From positions 177,986,944-178,050,943 of the forward strand of contig NC_081555.1 of NCBI RefSeq assembly GCF_963082655.1: a stretch of DNA of 64,000 nucleotides, in the 5' to 3' direction. The notes below the pieces were generated by a model, which was not told where the DNA came from, made no database searches, and saw only the letters and a list, made by a program, of their open reading frames with translations. Source of the DNA: Stomoxys calcitrans (taxonomy: Eukaryota; Arthropoda; Insecta; Diptera; Muscidae). Positions 21,116 through 32,013 of the stretch are shown here, piece after piece; position 1 is the first letter of the stretch, and each line of letters opens with the position of its first letter. The translations under genes and the position numbers were made by a program.

Positions 21116-22797
21116 CATTTATTTATACGCCAGAGAATCAGAATCACAGCCACCACTAACCAGCCACCGTGTACCCACCGTGTTTATGTGCGGCGATCGT
21201 TGTTCCAAGCAAGCAAGCGAGCTAGCAAACAAACGCCGCCACCCTGAAAACACTTTGAGATTTGAGGGGCTTCCGGAGGAAGAGCTTCTCCTCTCTGCAC
21301 TATGATATGTGTATAAATTTTTTCATCTAGATGTTAGATGTAGATACGTTTGTGCGTTTCTCCTTTCATTCGTTCCCTCTTCATTTTCAATTTTCGTGAG
21401 TTTTCTTAAGTTTTTCTTTTTGTATACACTCGCTTGCTATCATAATTTTTCCTCATTCTCTTTTGCATAGGATGATTAGGAGGAGGTGGACTCTTCATCC
21501 ATTGTGGCCATGCAAATGTAGAATTTTATATTTTCATTTACTTTTCATTCGAATGTCATATGTATGATGACAATACAACACCACCACCACCACCACCATC
21601 ACGATCGTCATTAAGATGGGGTGTCTGTCTTCGTCATCGTCGCAACAATAACAATAATAATAGCCATAAATTCAAATTCTGGCAATAATGAGTTCATTTG
21701 CTTGAAATCAAAAAATCCAATTCAGCTCGTGTTACAATATTTTCGATTTTTTAGTTACCCCTTTTATTATTGGCATTTACATTAAATCGCGCTTCAGCTC
21801 AGAGGTGCATTGTAAAGGTCTAAAGAGGAGCGTAAAATAAATTTAAAAGACGGGTATTTAGTGACACGCCCACTTGTGCCCCAAAGACAGGTTTGTTTAT
21901 ACATAGTACCAGTCATATTTTAAGACACCTGATGAAAGCTAACCGGTTGGCAAAACTCTTCTAAACTATCATAACGGTGTCTATACACAATTATATTGTT
22001 GGACTTTTTCCGTCATAGGGCCAATACTAGAGTCCGGATTTTTATGCAAAATCGAAATTTATCCATCCGTTATTCGGCAAGTATGGTGATATTTTGTAAT
22101 AAAATTTAGCTTTTCAAAATTTTAAGTAATTTTGTGCATACAAAATAATTTTCTTTTTTCAAAATACCAACGGACTTTCCAAATAACTGATAGCATAAAA
22201 ATCCGTACTCTAGACATTATAAAGCTTAAGTGAGCAAACATTTATAATGAAGCTCCTATCAAACCTTGAAAGAGGCACATATAAAAACCAATTTTCCAGA
22301 ATTTTTGAAATTATTATTAACATGTGTAGGTGGACTTGAAGCATGATGGAATTTCAATTCCTTTGTAAATTTGGTGTCCCCTTATTTAAATCTTAACCTA
22401 ACAATTCAAGGTTAGGTTAGAGTGGCATTCTCTTTTCTAAACAGACTCAGACTAATTTTTATTTTTTTTATATTTTTATCATATTTTAAGTTTAAAATTT
22501 CTATTTTAACATTGAAAATATTTTTGATTTCCTTGTTCTTGATTCGCATTTTTCTTTTCTCGCGATAAGCTCTTGATTTAACGAATGGATACATCTACCA
22601 ATTTTCGCTTCTATTTGTGTACCAATGTAGGACAAGCCTATGCACCATTAAGTGCTGTTCATAGCTATATTCATTCCACAAAAGTCACCTGGTTGTAGTT
22701 GGTTTTTTCTATCGCTTTTTTATAGAGCAACAGTGGTCACTAACAAAAATAATATATCAATTTAATTCGAAACCTGGTGGAAATAACCATTGTTGGT
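21116..22797. other. Intronic sequence with simple repeats
   Basis: No gene is supported. It contains a CAC/ACC trinucleotide run (about 21578-21600), an AATAAC-rich tract (21645-21665) and a small MITE described separately at 22026-22214. Confidence 0.4.
22026..22214. mobile_element. Small MITE of 189 bases
   Basis: The left end ACTAGAGTCCGGATTTTTAT (plus GC) and the right end GCATAAAAATCCGTACTCTA (plus GA) are 22-base inverted repeats with two mismatches. The AT-rich centre has no coding capacity. No family is assigned. Confidence 0.65.
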
Positions 22798-23085
22798 AAA
22801 AATGCAAATTTTGCCCATTAATTCTTCATTAAGGAAAAGGGGCAAACTTCTGAGATATTAATGAGTCCATTCCGATTAAAATTTAAGCTTCAGAGATCTT
22901 CTTTTTATAGTCGCAAACGACGTGCCGCTGTGCGACACCTCATTGGGAGAAGTTTTTACATGACTTCTTTTTATGGCATGAGATAAAAGCCGCTGAAAAT
23001 TTTTTCGGATGTTCTTTCAGGATTTGAACCCAAACATTCATCGTCAAAGGCGGGGATTCTTACCTCTGTGTTTCGGTAATCTCCC
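22798..23085 (-). repeat. tRNA-derived SINE, degenerate copy
   Basis: In inverse orientation it has the SINE body (GGGGCAAACTTCTGAGATAT, CCGCTGTGCGACACCTC) and a decayed box B complement (AGGATTTGAACCC at 23020-23032). It is the most diverged full-length copy of the family described at 27856. Confidence 0.65.
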
Positions 23086-23389
23086 ATCCATTGTTGGTAA
23101 TTCGCACATTAATGCTGACGACATTTACGTGGCGACAACTTTTTGAACATTGCTGAAGGCAAATATTGGATATGAAGAGGTTCGCTCAATGGTACTCCGT
23201 TAGAACTCGCTGTAAAAGGGGGTAAAACTTCAACCGAAGGGAAGTTTGTAGATATTCGAAATAGTGATGTTGTTATTATTTTTATGATGGTTTATATATG
23301 GTTATAGCATTCGGAGCATGTTCAGTGCCGACGGCCTGTCCATTCGTCTACATTCTTGAATCACGATTAAAGTCTAATACTGACTTCTA

Positions 23390-23580
23390 CTTTTCGCCCG
23401 GACAACTGTCAAAACGCACTAAAAAAACGGTGACGATGATAATGCGGTGAGCAAAATAGTAGCGACATGTCGCTGCATTAGGATAAATTCCGCATAATTT
23501 TAATTGCAAATGTAATTAAATGTTCACGAAATGAGCCGAATCCACTCTGCTTCAATACTGTTGTCTTTGTTGTGTGTTGT
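23390..23580 (+). repeat. CAGTACTA-family repeat
   Basis: The strings AACTGTCAAAACGCACTA, AGCGACATGTCGCTGCATTA, AATTGCAAATGTAATTAAAT and ACTCTGCTTCAATACTG are shared with 13150-13460 (inverse), 15540-15780 and, in part, 23755-23850. The family is present in at least six places in the window. Confidence 0.65.
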
Positions 23581-23639
23581 TGTTTGACTTTTGGTTGTGT
23601 TCTGATAAAGAAAAGATTCCTTCGGATTTCACATTAATT

Positions 23640-23965
23640 TAATAGGCATTTTCGCTGTGAATGATGTCAGTACCAGGCTTTATAAACAAATTGTGACGAA
23701 AAAAATACGAAAAAATTTCCCAGAATTGGTACCCCAGTTCTATTAGCAAAATTGTAGCTACATGTCGCTGCGTCAGTATAAATTTCGCTTCAATTTAATG
23801 CTTACGAAATGGGCACCAATGAACTCTGCTTTCATGCTGTTGTCTTTGTTGAGTGTTATTTTTGTTTGTGTGCTGGCGAAGGATAGAGACTGTCGGATTT
23901 CGCAAAATTTGGTAGGCATTTTCGCTGCGAACGAAGTCAGTACTAGGCTTAAGACTGACTAAATA
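23640..23965 (+). repeat. CAGTACTA-family repeat, tandem pieces
   Basis: Two units share AGGCATTTTCGCTG and GTCAGTAC(T/C)AGGCTT (at 23643-23680 and 23909-23955). Between them lies ACATGTCGCTGCGTCAGTAT and an ACTCTGCTTTCATGCTGTTG segment. The short ORF here is not supported as a gene. Confidence 0.6.
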
Positions 23966-24474
23966 TTTTGTTTTGAGTTTTAGATATAGCTCTCATAAAA
24001 ATATGTCCTGCCTTAACTTTTATTCAACTTAAACAAAATTTGAATTTAACATTCTTCTGCGATTTCCGATTAAGTTATAAAGCGTAGATTTTACGTATAC
24101 AACGACATGGTTGCAAAAAAAAATATTCCACAGTCAATATTCGGGCCTGCTGGACTTATTAATGCCCATAACATTTTTTAAGAACTGACTTGTCGTTTTT
24201 CTAAACTATTTTAGTTTGTTTTTTATGGAGACCAAGTCCTTATTCCATTGGCTGAAAATTGCATATAATGATCGGTTATTTCAACAACCATGCTTCAAAT
24301 TTGTGTACAAGCATGTCAAGTATGGTCTCAAGGTTGAGAACAATTGTAGGAAGAACTTGGGCTTAACGCCTAATTATAGTATGCCACATTTTCTGGCACT
24401 TTTTTAAAACCTTTATGCCACCATTTTCAACGAATGACACTTTCGAAATTTTCCAACGGTAACGCATGTTGATG

Positions 24475-24560
24475 CCAACACAGCCTCAATAGCGCAGGTC
24501 CGCCTATGACCCTAAACACCTGAGTTTGAATCTTAGCGGGCATATTAAAAACATTTTTTA
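24475..24560 (+). repeat. tRNA-derived SINE head fragment
   Basis: GTCCGCCTATGACCCTAAAC and GAGTTTGAATCTTAGCGGGC correspond to the tRNA-like head of the SINE with a decayed box B. The body is missing. Confidence 0.45.
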
Positions 24561-25049
24561 GCAGTAATCAGTTTTGATTTAAGCAGGAATGTCAAACTTG
24601 TCCTCAAAGAAGTGTCGCCACATTTTTATAGCAGAGACAGAAACGCTTGTCACTTGTCGAAACCTTTTTGTAGAGCTTTTTCTGGTGCTACTTGTCGAAA
24701 CGTTTTTGTAGAGCTGTTTCTGGTATTGGCGCATTTCACCAATTCATTCAAATAAATATATTAATATAGATTGTACTCTATAAAGATACAAAAGTATTCC
24801 GAACAGTAGACCGCTTCAGTTAATTCTTATTTTATTGAGTTCGATCTACTGTTCTGTTTTAAAAAGGGAGTATATGGCGTACGTTAGTTGAATGTTTTTC
24901 ATACAATGATAATAATAATGAGATAAAATCAATTACGAATATGTCAAACTTGCTTTTAAATAATTGGAGTAAAGTTCGAACGGCCCTATAAACACTTTAA
25001 ACCCTTACATGGAAACTTTGTTGGAAAAACAAGTAAAAGCGCAATAAGT

Positions 25050-26090
25050 TCGGCCGGACGATTCTTATATACCCTTCATCATGGATCGCATGTGACATTT
25101 TCTTTGAATGGTTTTTTTTTAATATATAAGAGCTATATAAAGTTATCCATCGATATGAACCGTCTTAGTCATGGCTGTTAGAAGTCTTAAAGAGTTACAC
25201 CTTTAAAATTAAAAGGCTGATGGAAACCATATAAGAACATTACATGCAAAAAATCCTTCAAATCGTGTGGTAATTGCGCTTTCTAGAGGCTCACGTAATC
25301 AGATATGAAAATCGGTTTATATGGTAGCTTTATCTTGTAGCGGACCGATTTGAACCATACTTTGCACAAGTGTTAATATCAACGAAAAACTACGCACAAA
25401 ATTTCAACTCGTTAGTGATTTTCGGCTCACGAGAAAAAAATTCCAACCACTCACGACTTTTTTTATGTCGTCTCACGTTTACGCACGAGTCATGACAAAA
25501 TAACGACTCATGAAGCACTCACGAGACAGTCACAACTCACGAGGCACTCACGAATCATGGAAAACTCACTGCTCACGGTTAAACAAATATTTTTCCATGA
25601 AGCTAATATTTATTCCAAGCATATGAAATCGTACAGCATTTGAATATAAGTGAGTGTCTTGAGAGACGTGAGTGTCTCGTGGGTCATAAGTGTCTCGTGT
25701 GTCGTGATTTTCTCGTGGAGCACATCTGGCACAGTTGTTAGAAGTCATAACGATACAACATGTTCAAAATTCTAGATCAACAACAATATCAAAACATGGA
25801 CCGATTTGGCCCATTTGCAATCCCTACTAACCTACACTAATAAGAAGTATTTGTGTAAAATTTCAAGGGCCTAGCTTTACTCCTTTGAAATTTAGGATGC
25901 TTACGACAGACATACGACCGAACAGATGAACGGAAGCGCATGACTAGATCGACTTAGAATGTCCAGAAAATCAAAAAATTTCTTACTTTATTGGGTATCA
26001 GATGAATATTTTGACGAGTTACAAAAGGAATGACGAAATTTGTATATTGCCTTCCTACGGCGGAGGGTATAATAATTCTAAAAATAATGT
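25050..26090. repeat. Degenerate muscid-type interspersed repeat, interrupted
   Basis: It starts GTTCGGCCGGACGATTCTTA-TATACCC and runs through phrases such as ATCGGTTTATATGGTAGCTT and AGCGGACCGATTTGAACCAT. It is interrupted by a CACGAG foldback at about 25390-25735 and resumes at 25736 (ACAGTTGTTAGAAGTCATAA). It ends near a reversed copy of the ACCCTCC-type start (about 25990-26080). No coding capacity. Confidence 0.55.
25390..25735. mobile_element. CACGAG-rich foldback element inserted in repeat
   Basis: The left half carries many CTCACGA motifs (25425-25560) and the right half their complements, CTCGTGGGTC and CTCGTGTGTCGTGATTTTCT (25660-25730). The whole is palindrome-like around 25590. 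Its flanks read as one continuous repeat when it is removed, so it is a later insertion. Confidence 0.55.
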
Positions 26091-26146
26091 TATGGACATT
26101 TAAGAGATGTTTTTTAATTTGGGTTACTGTTCGTCTTAGAACAACC

Positions 26147-26575
26147 ACCCATTGTTGTTGTTGTAGCCACATTTACATGTGGAGGTGGCGATTCTCGTCA
26201 AGCTCCTGTAGGTGAGCAAGCTCGTTCCGGTTCAAAGTACCAATCGCCGCGGAAGCAGGGTGGCCATTGGTTATTTAAAGGCGACAATAACTCGCCTTGT
26301 CATATCGAGCATCACAGCCACTAAGTATTTGTGCAGGAGCTGGTGCCGCTCGGTTTCTCAATGAGACACTCCACTCGATACCGATGATTGTCCGCGGCTG
26401 CCGTTGCACCTACTCCGTATGGAGCATTCCACTATCCGCAACCGTGGATGCGCCCTGTAGCTTTCTGCAGCTAAGCCTCTCTTGACAGCAATGAACACCA
26501 AATACAAAAGATCGGACCTCAATGTTCCAGCCTGTGTGGTGCTCACAGCTATCCTGTGCCAGAACAACTCTTTGT
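26147..26575 (-). repeat. CAA-tailed retroposon type 2
   Basis: On the + strand it begins CATTGTTGTTGTTGTAG, the complement of a CAA tail. It continues CAAGCTCCTGTAGGTGAGCA, GCTCGTTCCGG, AGGGTGGCCATTGGTT and ends in TGTGTGGTGCTCACAGC. It matches 52207-52615 over its whole length. It has no credible ORF. Confidence 0.7.
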
Positions 26576-26639
26576 AAAGAAATTTTGCTCTGCTAAAATA
26601 TTAACAAATATCACTAGCATTAGTTGGGGTATAATCAAA

Positions 26640-26960
26640 ATGTAAGTTTGCCCATGAACATTCCATTAAGGAACAGGGAAAACTTTCTCACATATCAATA
26701 TCAAGTTTAAGCTCAATGATAAGGGGCTTCTCTTTTATAGCCGATTCCGAACGGCGTGCCGCAGTGCAATACCTCTTTGTGGAGAAGTTTTTACATAGCT
26801 GTCATACCAAATAGTTCAGTACCTCACAAAAATCGCCAGCATTAGGAGGGGATACCCACCGCTGAAAATGTATTCTGATATTCTGGTCACGATTCGAACT
26901 CAGGCGCTCGGCGTAATATGTAGGCGGCCATACAGTGGCCTCCAATAAGGAATAATCACC
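26640..26960 (-). repeat. tRNA-derived SINE
   Basis: An inverse copy with the body words AAGCTCAATGATAAGGGGCT and GCCGCAGTGCAATACCTCTT, and the box B complement CGATTCGAACTC (26888-26899). The box A region is diverged (CGGCCATACAGTGGCC). Confidence 0.7.
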
Positions 26961-27159
26961 GCAAAAAAATTTAAATGTTACAGCCAGGATTTTAACCAAG
27001 GAGACATGCTAAACTTTACGCAAACATGGCCCAATGGCGGAAAATCATATCATTTAATTTTGGATAGCCACAATAATACGTCCTCCCACCATCAATTAGC
27101 CAATTAACAATTTTACACTTGATTACAATTTTACATTATTTGATCGCATTTGTCAAGTT

Positions 27160-27800
27160 TTTTTTTCGGTATCTCTTTAAATGCAATAAAGGAAAATGGA
27201 TAAGAATTGCTATGCTATTGGAGTTATATCAGGTTATGAACTGATTCGGGCCATACTTGGTTTGTATGTTGGAGTTCATTGGATAAGGTCTAAATATTAT
27301 TTTTGACTTTGTATTACGTTGTTAGACTCAAGATGTTAAATCTGGAGATCGGTATGTATGGGAGGTTGTGGTCCTATTCGAGCCATATTTGGTATGTATC
27401 TTGAGTAGTCATTGTGCAAAAGTTCGGCCCAATATGATAATAATTACGTTCTATAGGGGCTCAAGAAGAAAAATCGGGAAATCGTTTTATATTGGTTAAT
27501 GACCGATCCAGTGCATAATTGTTTAAGGTCTTAGGAGAAGCCATTGTGCAAAATTTCCGCCAAATTGGATAAAAATTGTTCCCCTTAGAGGCTCAAAAAT
27601 TACAATCGGAACTCCGGTTTATGTGGTTCCTATATCAAAACATAGACCTATTTGGCAAATTTACAACCCCAACCCAACAAGAAGTACGTGTGCAAAATTT
27701 CAAGCGGCTAGCTTTACTCATTCGAATGTTAGCTTTCTTTCGACAGACGGAAGGTCATGTCTAGGACATGGCTCTAGATGAATATTTCGAGATGTTACAA
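27160..27800 (+). repeat. Degenerate muscid-type interspersed repeat
   Basis: Repeated phrases of the type ACTGATTCGGGCCATACTTG, TCGGGAAATCGTTTTATA, AAATTTCCGCCAAATTGGAT and TAGAGGCTCAAAAATTACAA recur with a spacing near 120-150 bases, as in the better preserved copy at 55845. No gene is supported. Confidence 0.5.
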
Positions 27801-27855
27801 ACGTAGCTTGCACAATGTTGCACGAAGTAGCTTGGTACTGTTGGTTGTCCGATGG

Positions 27856-28165
27856 AGGCCACCGTGGCGTAGAGGTTAGCATGTCCGCCTATGACGCTGA
27901 ACGCCTGGTTTCGAATCCTGGCAGGACCATAAGAAATTTTTTCAGTGGTGGTTATCCCCTTCTAATGCTGGCAACATTTGTGAGGTACTTTGCAATGTAA
28001 AAAAGCCTCCCCAAAGAGGTGTCGCACTGCGGCACGCCATTCGGACTCGGCTATAGAAAGGAGGTCTCTTATCATTGGGTTAAAAATTGAATCGGACAGC
28101 ACTCATTGATTTGGGAGAAGTTTGCCCCAGTTCCTTAATGGAATGTTCATGGGCAAATTTGCATT
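27856..28165 (+). repeat. tRNA-derived SINE, best-preserved head
   Basis: The tRNA-like head contains an internal promoter box A (TGGCGTAGAGG, 27865-27875) and box B (GGTTTCGAATCC with one extra T, 27907-27918). The body follows with TTCAGTGGTGG, TTGTGAGGTAC, GTGTCGCACTGCGGCACG and ATTCGGACTCGGCTATA, ending near CCCAGTTCCTTAATGGAATG. These are hallmarks of an RNA polymerase III-derived SINE. Six other copies occur in the window. Confidence 0.85.
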
Positions 28166-28599
28166 ATGTTGTTCGATACGTACGTCAGACGTTCAACCTA
28201 TCGCGGTTTCGGTTAGTGAAGACTTTCAGTCTACCACAGTTCTCAATGAATTTTGAATTTTCTAGGTCGAAATTTCAGATAACTGAAAATATTTGCACAA
28301 GTATTTCTAATTGATTTAGGCTGTAGCGTAAATAATTACCAGGATAAAAAAGAAATCTTTGATGTGAAGTTATGTATTGAGCTCCAAGGCCGCCACAGGG
28401 ATGGTCCAAAACGTTGTTTGCTATAAATTGTGGTAAATATGTAGCCAAGTGTTGGCAATTCAAACACCACATTTTTTGTGTAAAAATATTTGTTATTGAT
28501 TCAAAGGGCGAAAATGTGCGGATACAAGCTACATTTTAGAAGTCATTCACTTTTTCTCCCTATAATCACATTTTGCCTTGAAAATTGATCTGAGTCGTT

Positions 28600-28930
28600 T
28601 AAAAATGACTAGTTTGGCCCATTCCTGTACACCCATACTTGCATAATTTTTAGCCCCTTCCTTACTTGCTTTCTAAAATGCCCCAAATAGAAAATTTCAT
28701 CGGATTGGCTTTTGGCGAGTTGGACAGCCATTGTGAGGACGAGATGAAGAGCGGAACATGTGTGCGTACTCATGGTTCCAAAGCATCTTCCAAAATGTTT
28801 TCTCGGTAATAAGTCCCATTTACTTCGACGCCAGTCTCGATGGATGAGCTGAGAGCGCCCATCGGCGTTCACAGCTTCCCATGCCATCACTTCAACATAC
28901 TTCGTGCGGTCTTTTGTAGGTGGGTTATAC
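28600..28930 (-). pseudogene. mariner transposase fragment, internally deleted
   Basis: The minus strand encodes KDRTKYVEVMAWEAVNADGR, equivalent to the VMVWGAVSADG-type region of mariner transposases. After a deletion and frameshift it reads SSSQWLSNSPKANPMKFSIW then GILESK, equivalent to the SPDANPLD-type third catalytic box. The second Asp box between them is lost. It is a relic within the intron. Confidence 0.7.
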
Positions 28931-28944
28931 TTAAAAAAACCAAT

Positions 28945-30175
28945 AAGGAAAGGCAAAAGTCGGGCGGAGCCAACTATATAATACCATAGATCAACGAGTC
29001 AACATACATACGACTTTCAATATATGAAACCTATGTCGAAATCTAGTCAGACTTTTATTTTACATACCTATTGAAAAACTGAATAGAAACATGTAAGATT
29101 TTTTTCGATAGGACTTAAATGGTCGCCACTACAGCCTGGACTGATTTTCATGAAATTTTGCACACGTATTAAGACTTTAAATAAAACATGTCATGCAAAA
29201 TTGTGTAAAGACCGGACAAAAACTGTAGGTGTTACAGTCTAAAAAGGCCATATTGGCTGAAAGATATATATGACAGCTATATCTGAATCTGCCCCTATAT
29301 AAATAAAATTTTGCAATCGTATTGAAACGTTAAATAAAACATCTTGCAAAATTTGGTAAAGATCGGACCAAAATTGTAGTTTCTAAAGCCTTAAAAGCCA
29401 CAGCAGCTGAAATATATATGGACGCTATATCAAAATCTGCTCCGGTTTTAATGAAATTTTTCACAGGTATTGATATGTAAAATAAAACATCTCGTGTTAA
29501 ACTTTGTAAGGAGCGGACAAAAATTATGGCTACTACAGCCTTAAAAGACTATATCGGATAGAAGATATATATGCAAACTACATCTAGAACTGATTCGATT
29601 CCGATGAAATATTGCACACATATTGGGACGTCACAAAAAGTACTTCGTGGTAAATTTGGTAAAGATCGGACGAAAATTGTGGCTTCTACAGCCTTAATGG
29701 GTCAAATCTGAAGAAAGATATATATGAGAGCTATATCTAAATCTAACCCGATTTTGATAAAAGTTTGAGCACGTATTAAGACGTCATACAAAACACTTCA
29801 TGCGAAATTTGGTAAAGATCATATCGAAATTGTAGCTTCTAAAGCCTTAAAAGACCATATCCGATGAAAGATACATATGAGAGCTATATTTAAATCTGAA
29901 CCGATTTTTTTTCAAAATCAATAACGTTCGTCCTTGGACCAAAAAAGTGACTTGTGCAAAATTTTGTGAAAATCGGACAACAAATGCGACCTGTACCTTG
30001 ATTACAAGAATACATGGATAAACAGACAGACGGACATAGCTAAATCGAATCAGGAAGTGATTCTAAGCCGATCGGTATTATTATCGATGGGTCTAGCTCT
30101 TCTTCTTAGCGCTGCAAACAAATGCACAAAGTTATAATACCCTATACCACAGTGGTGGTGTAGGGTATAACAAGT
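28945..30175 (+). repeat. Interspersed repeat with about 152-base tandem units
   Basis: It starts AAGGCAAAAGTCGGGCGGAG and ends GTGGTGGTGTAGGGTATAAC. Inside, the phrase AAGATATATATGA-AGCTATAT recurs at about 29260, 29410, 29560, 29712 and 29866, together with GTAAAGATCGGACAAAAATT and CTACAGCCTTAAAAG. The same termini occur in inverse orientation at 42000-42865 and at the end of 51570-52065. No coding capacity. Confidence 0.7.
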
Positions 30176-30928
30176 AGAACCATTTCGGTTAATCTGCATT
30201 GTCTAGAAGTAATTGTCTAAAATTTCAAGGGAATATGGTTGGTATGGTGATTTATTTATTCGTTTAAAGTCATCAAAAGCTTGTGGCCGATATATATATA
30301 TATATAGAAAAATAATTACAATAGACTATTCACAGCATTACTAAATATGGCTTTTTCCATTCACGCCATTTTCGGGTATCTTCTATAGAAGCTTAGAACA
30401 AAAATATTTTAAAGTACTTCAAGAAGAATTGTGGATTCCTTACAGGAATCTTTGTGGGCAAAAAAAATGATGATTTTAGTATGGAGTTGGATATAAACTC
30501 GTATTCCCGATATCATAGCTTGTTGCATAAAAATGAATCTTATGTGGCACTTTGATCCTATATGAACCACCTCATTTGCTTTCTCTACCGTTTAGAGATT
30601 TATGAAAATCGCCCTTCAGCTCCATTTTATTATTTTGCAACTAAAGCGATTATTAGCCAAGATATCGTCAAAATCATTGCCCAATCCAATGTATTATGCA
30701 TTTTCTCATATTGTTACTATATGTAGATACAAATATTTGCGTTTATATTGATTTGTATTCTAATGTACCTCTTCTTAAAGAGAAATAGTTGTGTATATAG
30801 TATATACCAAAAAAAATTAAATTGTTTTTCAAATTAAAGCTTTATTCGAAAATTTTTTGTTTCTTTGTTTTGACTTGTATTTTAATTTTTGTGTTATTTT
30901 CGTTTTTGTTGTTGATTTCATGTTACAG
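30176..30928. other. Intronic sequence, no gene seen
   Basis: It is AT-rich, with an AT dinucleotide run at 30290-30306. The last part is a T-rich tract leading to the TGTTACAG acceptor at 30921-30928. Confidence 0.4.
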
Positions 30929-30952
30929 GCTCATCGGGCATCTTCAAATAAG
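30929..30952 (+). CDS. dlg1: Candidate 24-base dlg1 microexon
   Basis: GCTCATCGGGCATCTTCAAATAAG sits between a T-rich acceptor (TGTTACAG) and a GTAAGG donor; that is 24 bases, given here only as the peptide AHRASSNK. Both junctions are in phase 0, so it could be inserted just before the PDZ1 exon in any isoform without a frame change. It is 423 bases upstream of the PDZ1 exon. The peptide has an RxSS pattern that might be phosphorylated, which is speculation. No transcript evidence is available to me; it may be a chance splice-site pair. Confidence 0.4.
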
Positions 30953-31375
30953 GTAAGGAAGGTTCAACAATATACGCCATTATATAGATTGGTTTCATAC
31001 CATCCAATGAGCTATGCATTTGCTGTACGTTATGTTATATATATGTGTGTGTGTGTGTTTTTATTGTTATACTACTACATACTTACGTTGTTGTTGGTTG
31101 TCCTCCATTTATAATTAACATTTTAGCCATTGCCCATAATAGAGCTTGTCTTCATATGCCGTAAAGTTGTTGAATACTAGTTGTAGTTTTCAAAACTTTG
31201 TAATTACTATTGATAAAGGGCATTATGATGGTCTTACGTTTGGTTTGGCTCAGTTGCCAAACCTAGCCGAGCATTGTAATGTCAACGTTTTGCGTGTGTG
31301 TTTTTTTATTCCTATTAGATTTGTTTTTTGTAGGTTATTAATTTGTTTTTTCCTTCTTATAATTGCCTTTTGCAG

Positions 31376-31936
31376 GTAAATGGTGATGAGAGTTGGGTGT
31401 ACGAGGATATAACCCTGGAACGCGGCAATTCCGGTCTGGGATTCTCGATAGCCGGAGGCACAGACAATCCTCACATTGGCACCGACTCTTCTATATATAT
31501 CACCAAATTAATACCAGGCGGTGCCGCATCCGCTGATGGACGTTTGGGTGTTAACGATATCATTGTATCGGTGAATGATGTATCCGTGGTAGATGTACCA
31601 CATGCTGCAGCCGTAGAGGCTCTAAAGAAGGCAGGCAATGTAGTCAAACTACATGTGAAGAGAAAACGTACTGGAGGCGGTGGCAGTACCGTCATAGATG
31701 GTCCAAGTGCAATGGCCACTCCCGCTCAGGTGGAAGATACGGGTCCCAAAATTTTAGACATTGATCTTGTTAAAGGAAACAAAGGACTGGGTTTCTCCAT
31801 TGCTGGTGGCATTGGCAACCAACATATACCTGGTGACAATGGTATCTATGTCACCAAGATCATGGATGGTGGAGCGGCTGCTGTGGATGGCCGTTTATCG
31901 ATTGGAGATAAACTCATAGCGGTAAAAGCTAATGGG
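31376..31936 (+). CDS. dlg1: dlg1 exon with PDZ1 and most of PDZ2
   Basis: The exon has 187 codons, phase 0 at both ends (TTTTGCAG acceptor, GTAAGC donor), starting [20 protein letters not shown]. In A-form numbering it covers residues 35-221. PDZ1 has the ligand-binding loop GLGF at 54-57 and the class I His at 110 (DVPHAAAV). A Gly/Ser linker separates it from PDZ2, whose GLGF is at 171-174. These domains bind S/T-x-V C-termini, in flies those of Shaker and Fasciclin II. The sequence is very close to Drosophila, while the linker between the PDZ domains differs. PDZ2 is completed by the next exon after a 77-base intron. Confidence 0.97.
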
Positions 31937-32013
31937 GTAAGCACTCAAATGTTGTTTGATTCAGTTAAGCAAATGGGGTATAACTGGCTTATACCTCTAC
32001 GATTTTGTTGCAG

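Noticed and set aside
20967..21305. Continuation of the A first-exon frame (about 113 more codons)
   Set aside because: The frame passes through a GT donor that gives the conserved NLDS-VNGDESW junction; the extension is intron and has no similarity to Dlg.
25420..25740. CRISPR-like array of CACGAG repeats
   Set aside because: The motifs are short, degenerate, in both orientations and without regular spacers; the genome is eukaryotic.
27856..27930. A true tRNA gene
   Set aside because: Box A and box B are present, but the acceptor stem and cloverleaf are not intact and the same head recurs attached to a SINE body in several places.
31937..32013. Open frame across the 77-base intron inside PDZ2
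   Set aside because: Splicing restores the conserved PDZ2 fold ([12 protein letters not shown]), while read-through adds unrelated residues and a stop.
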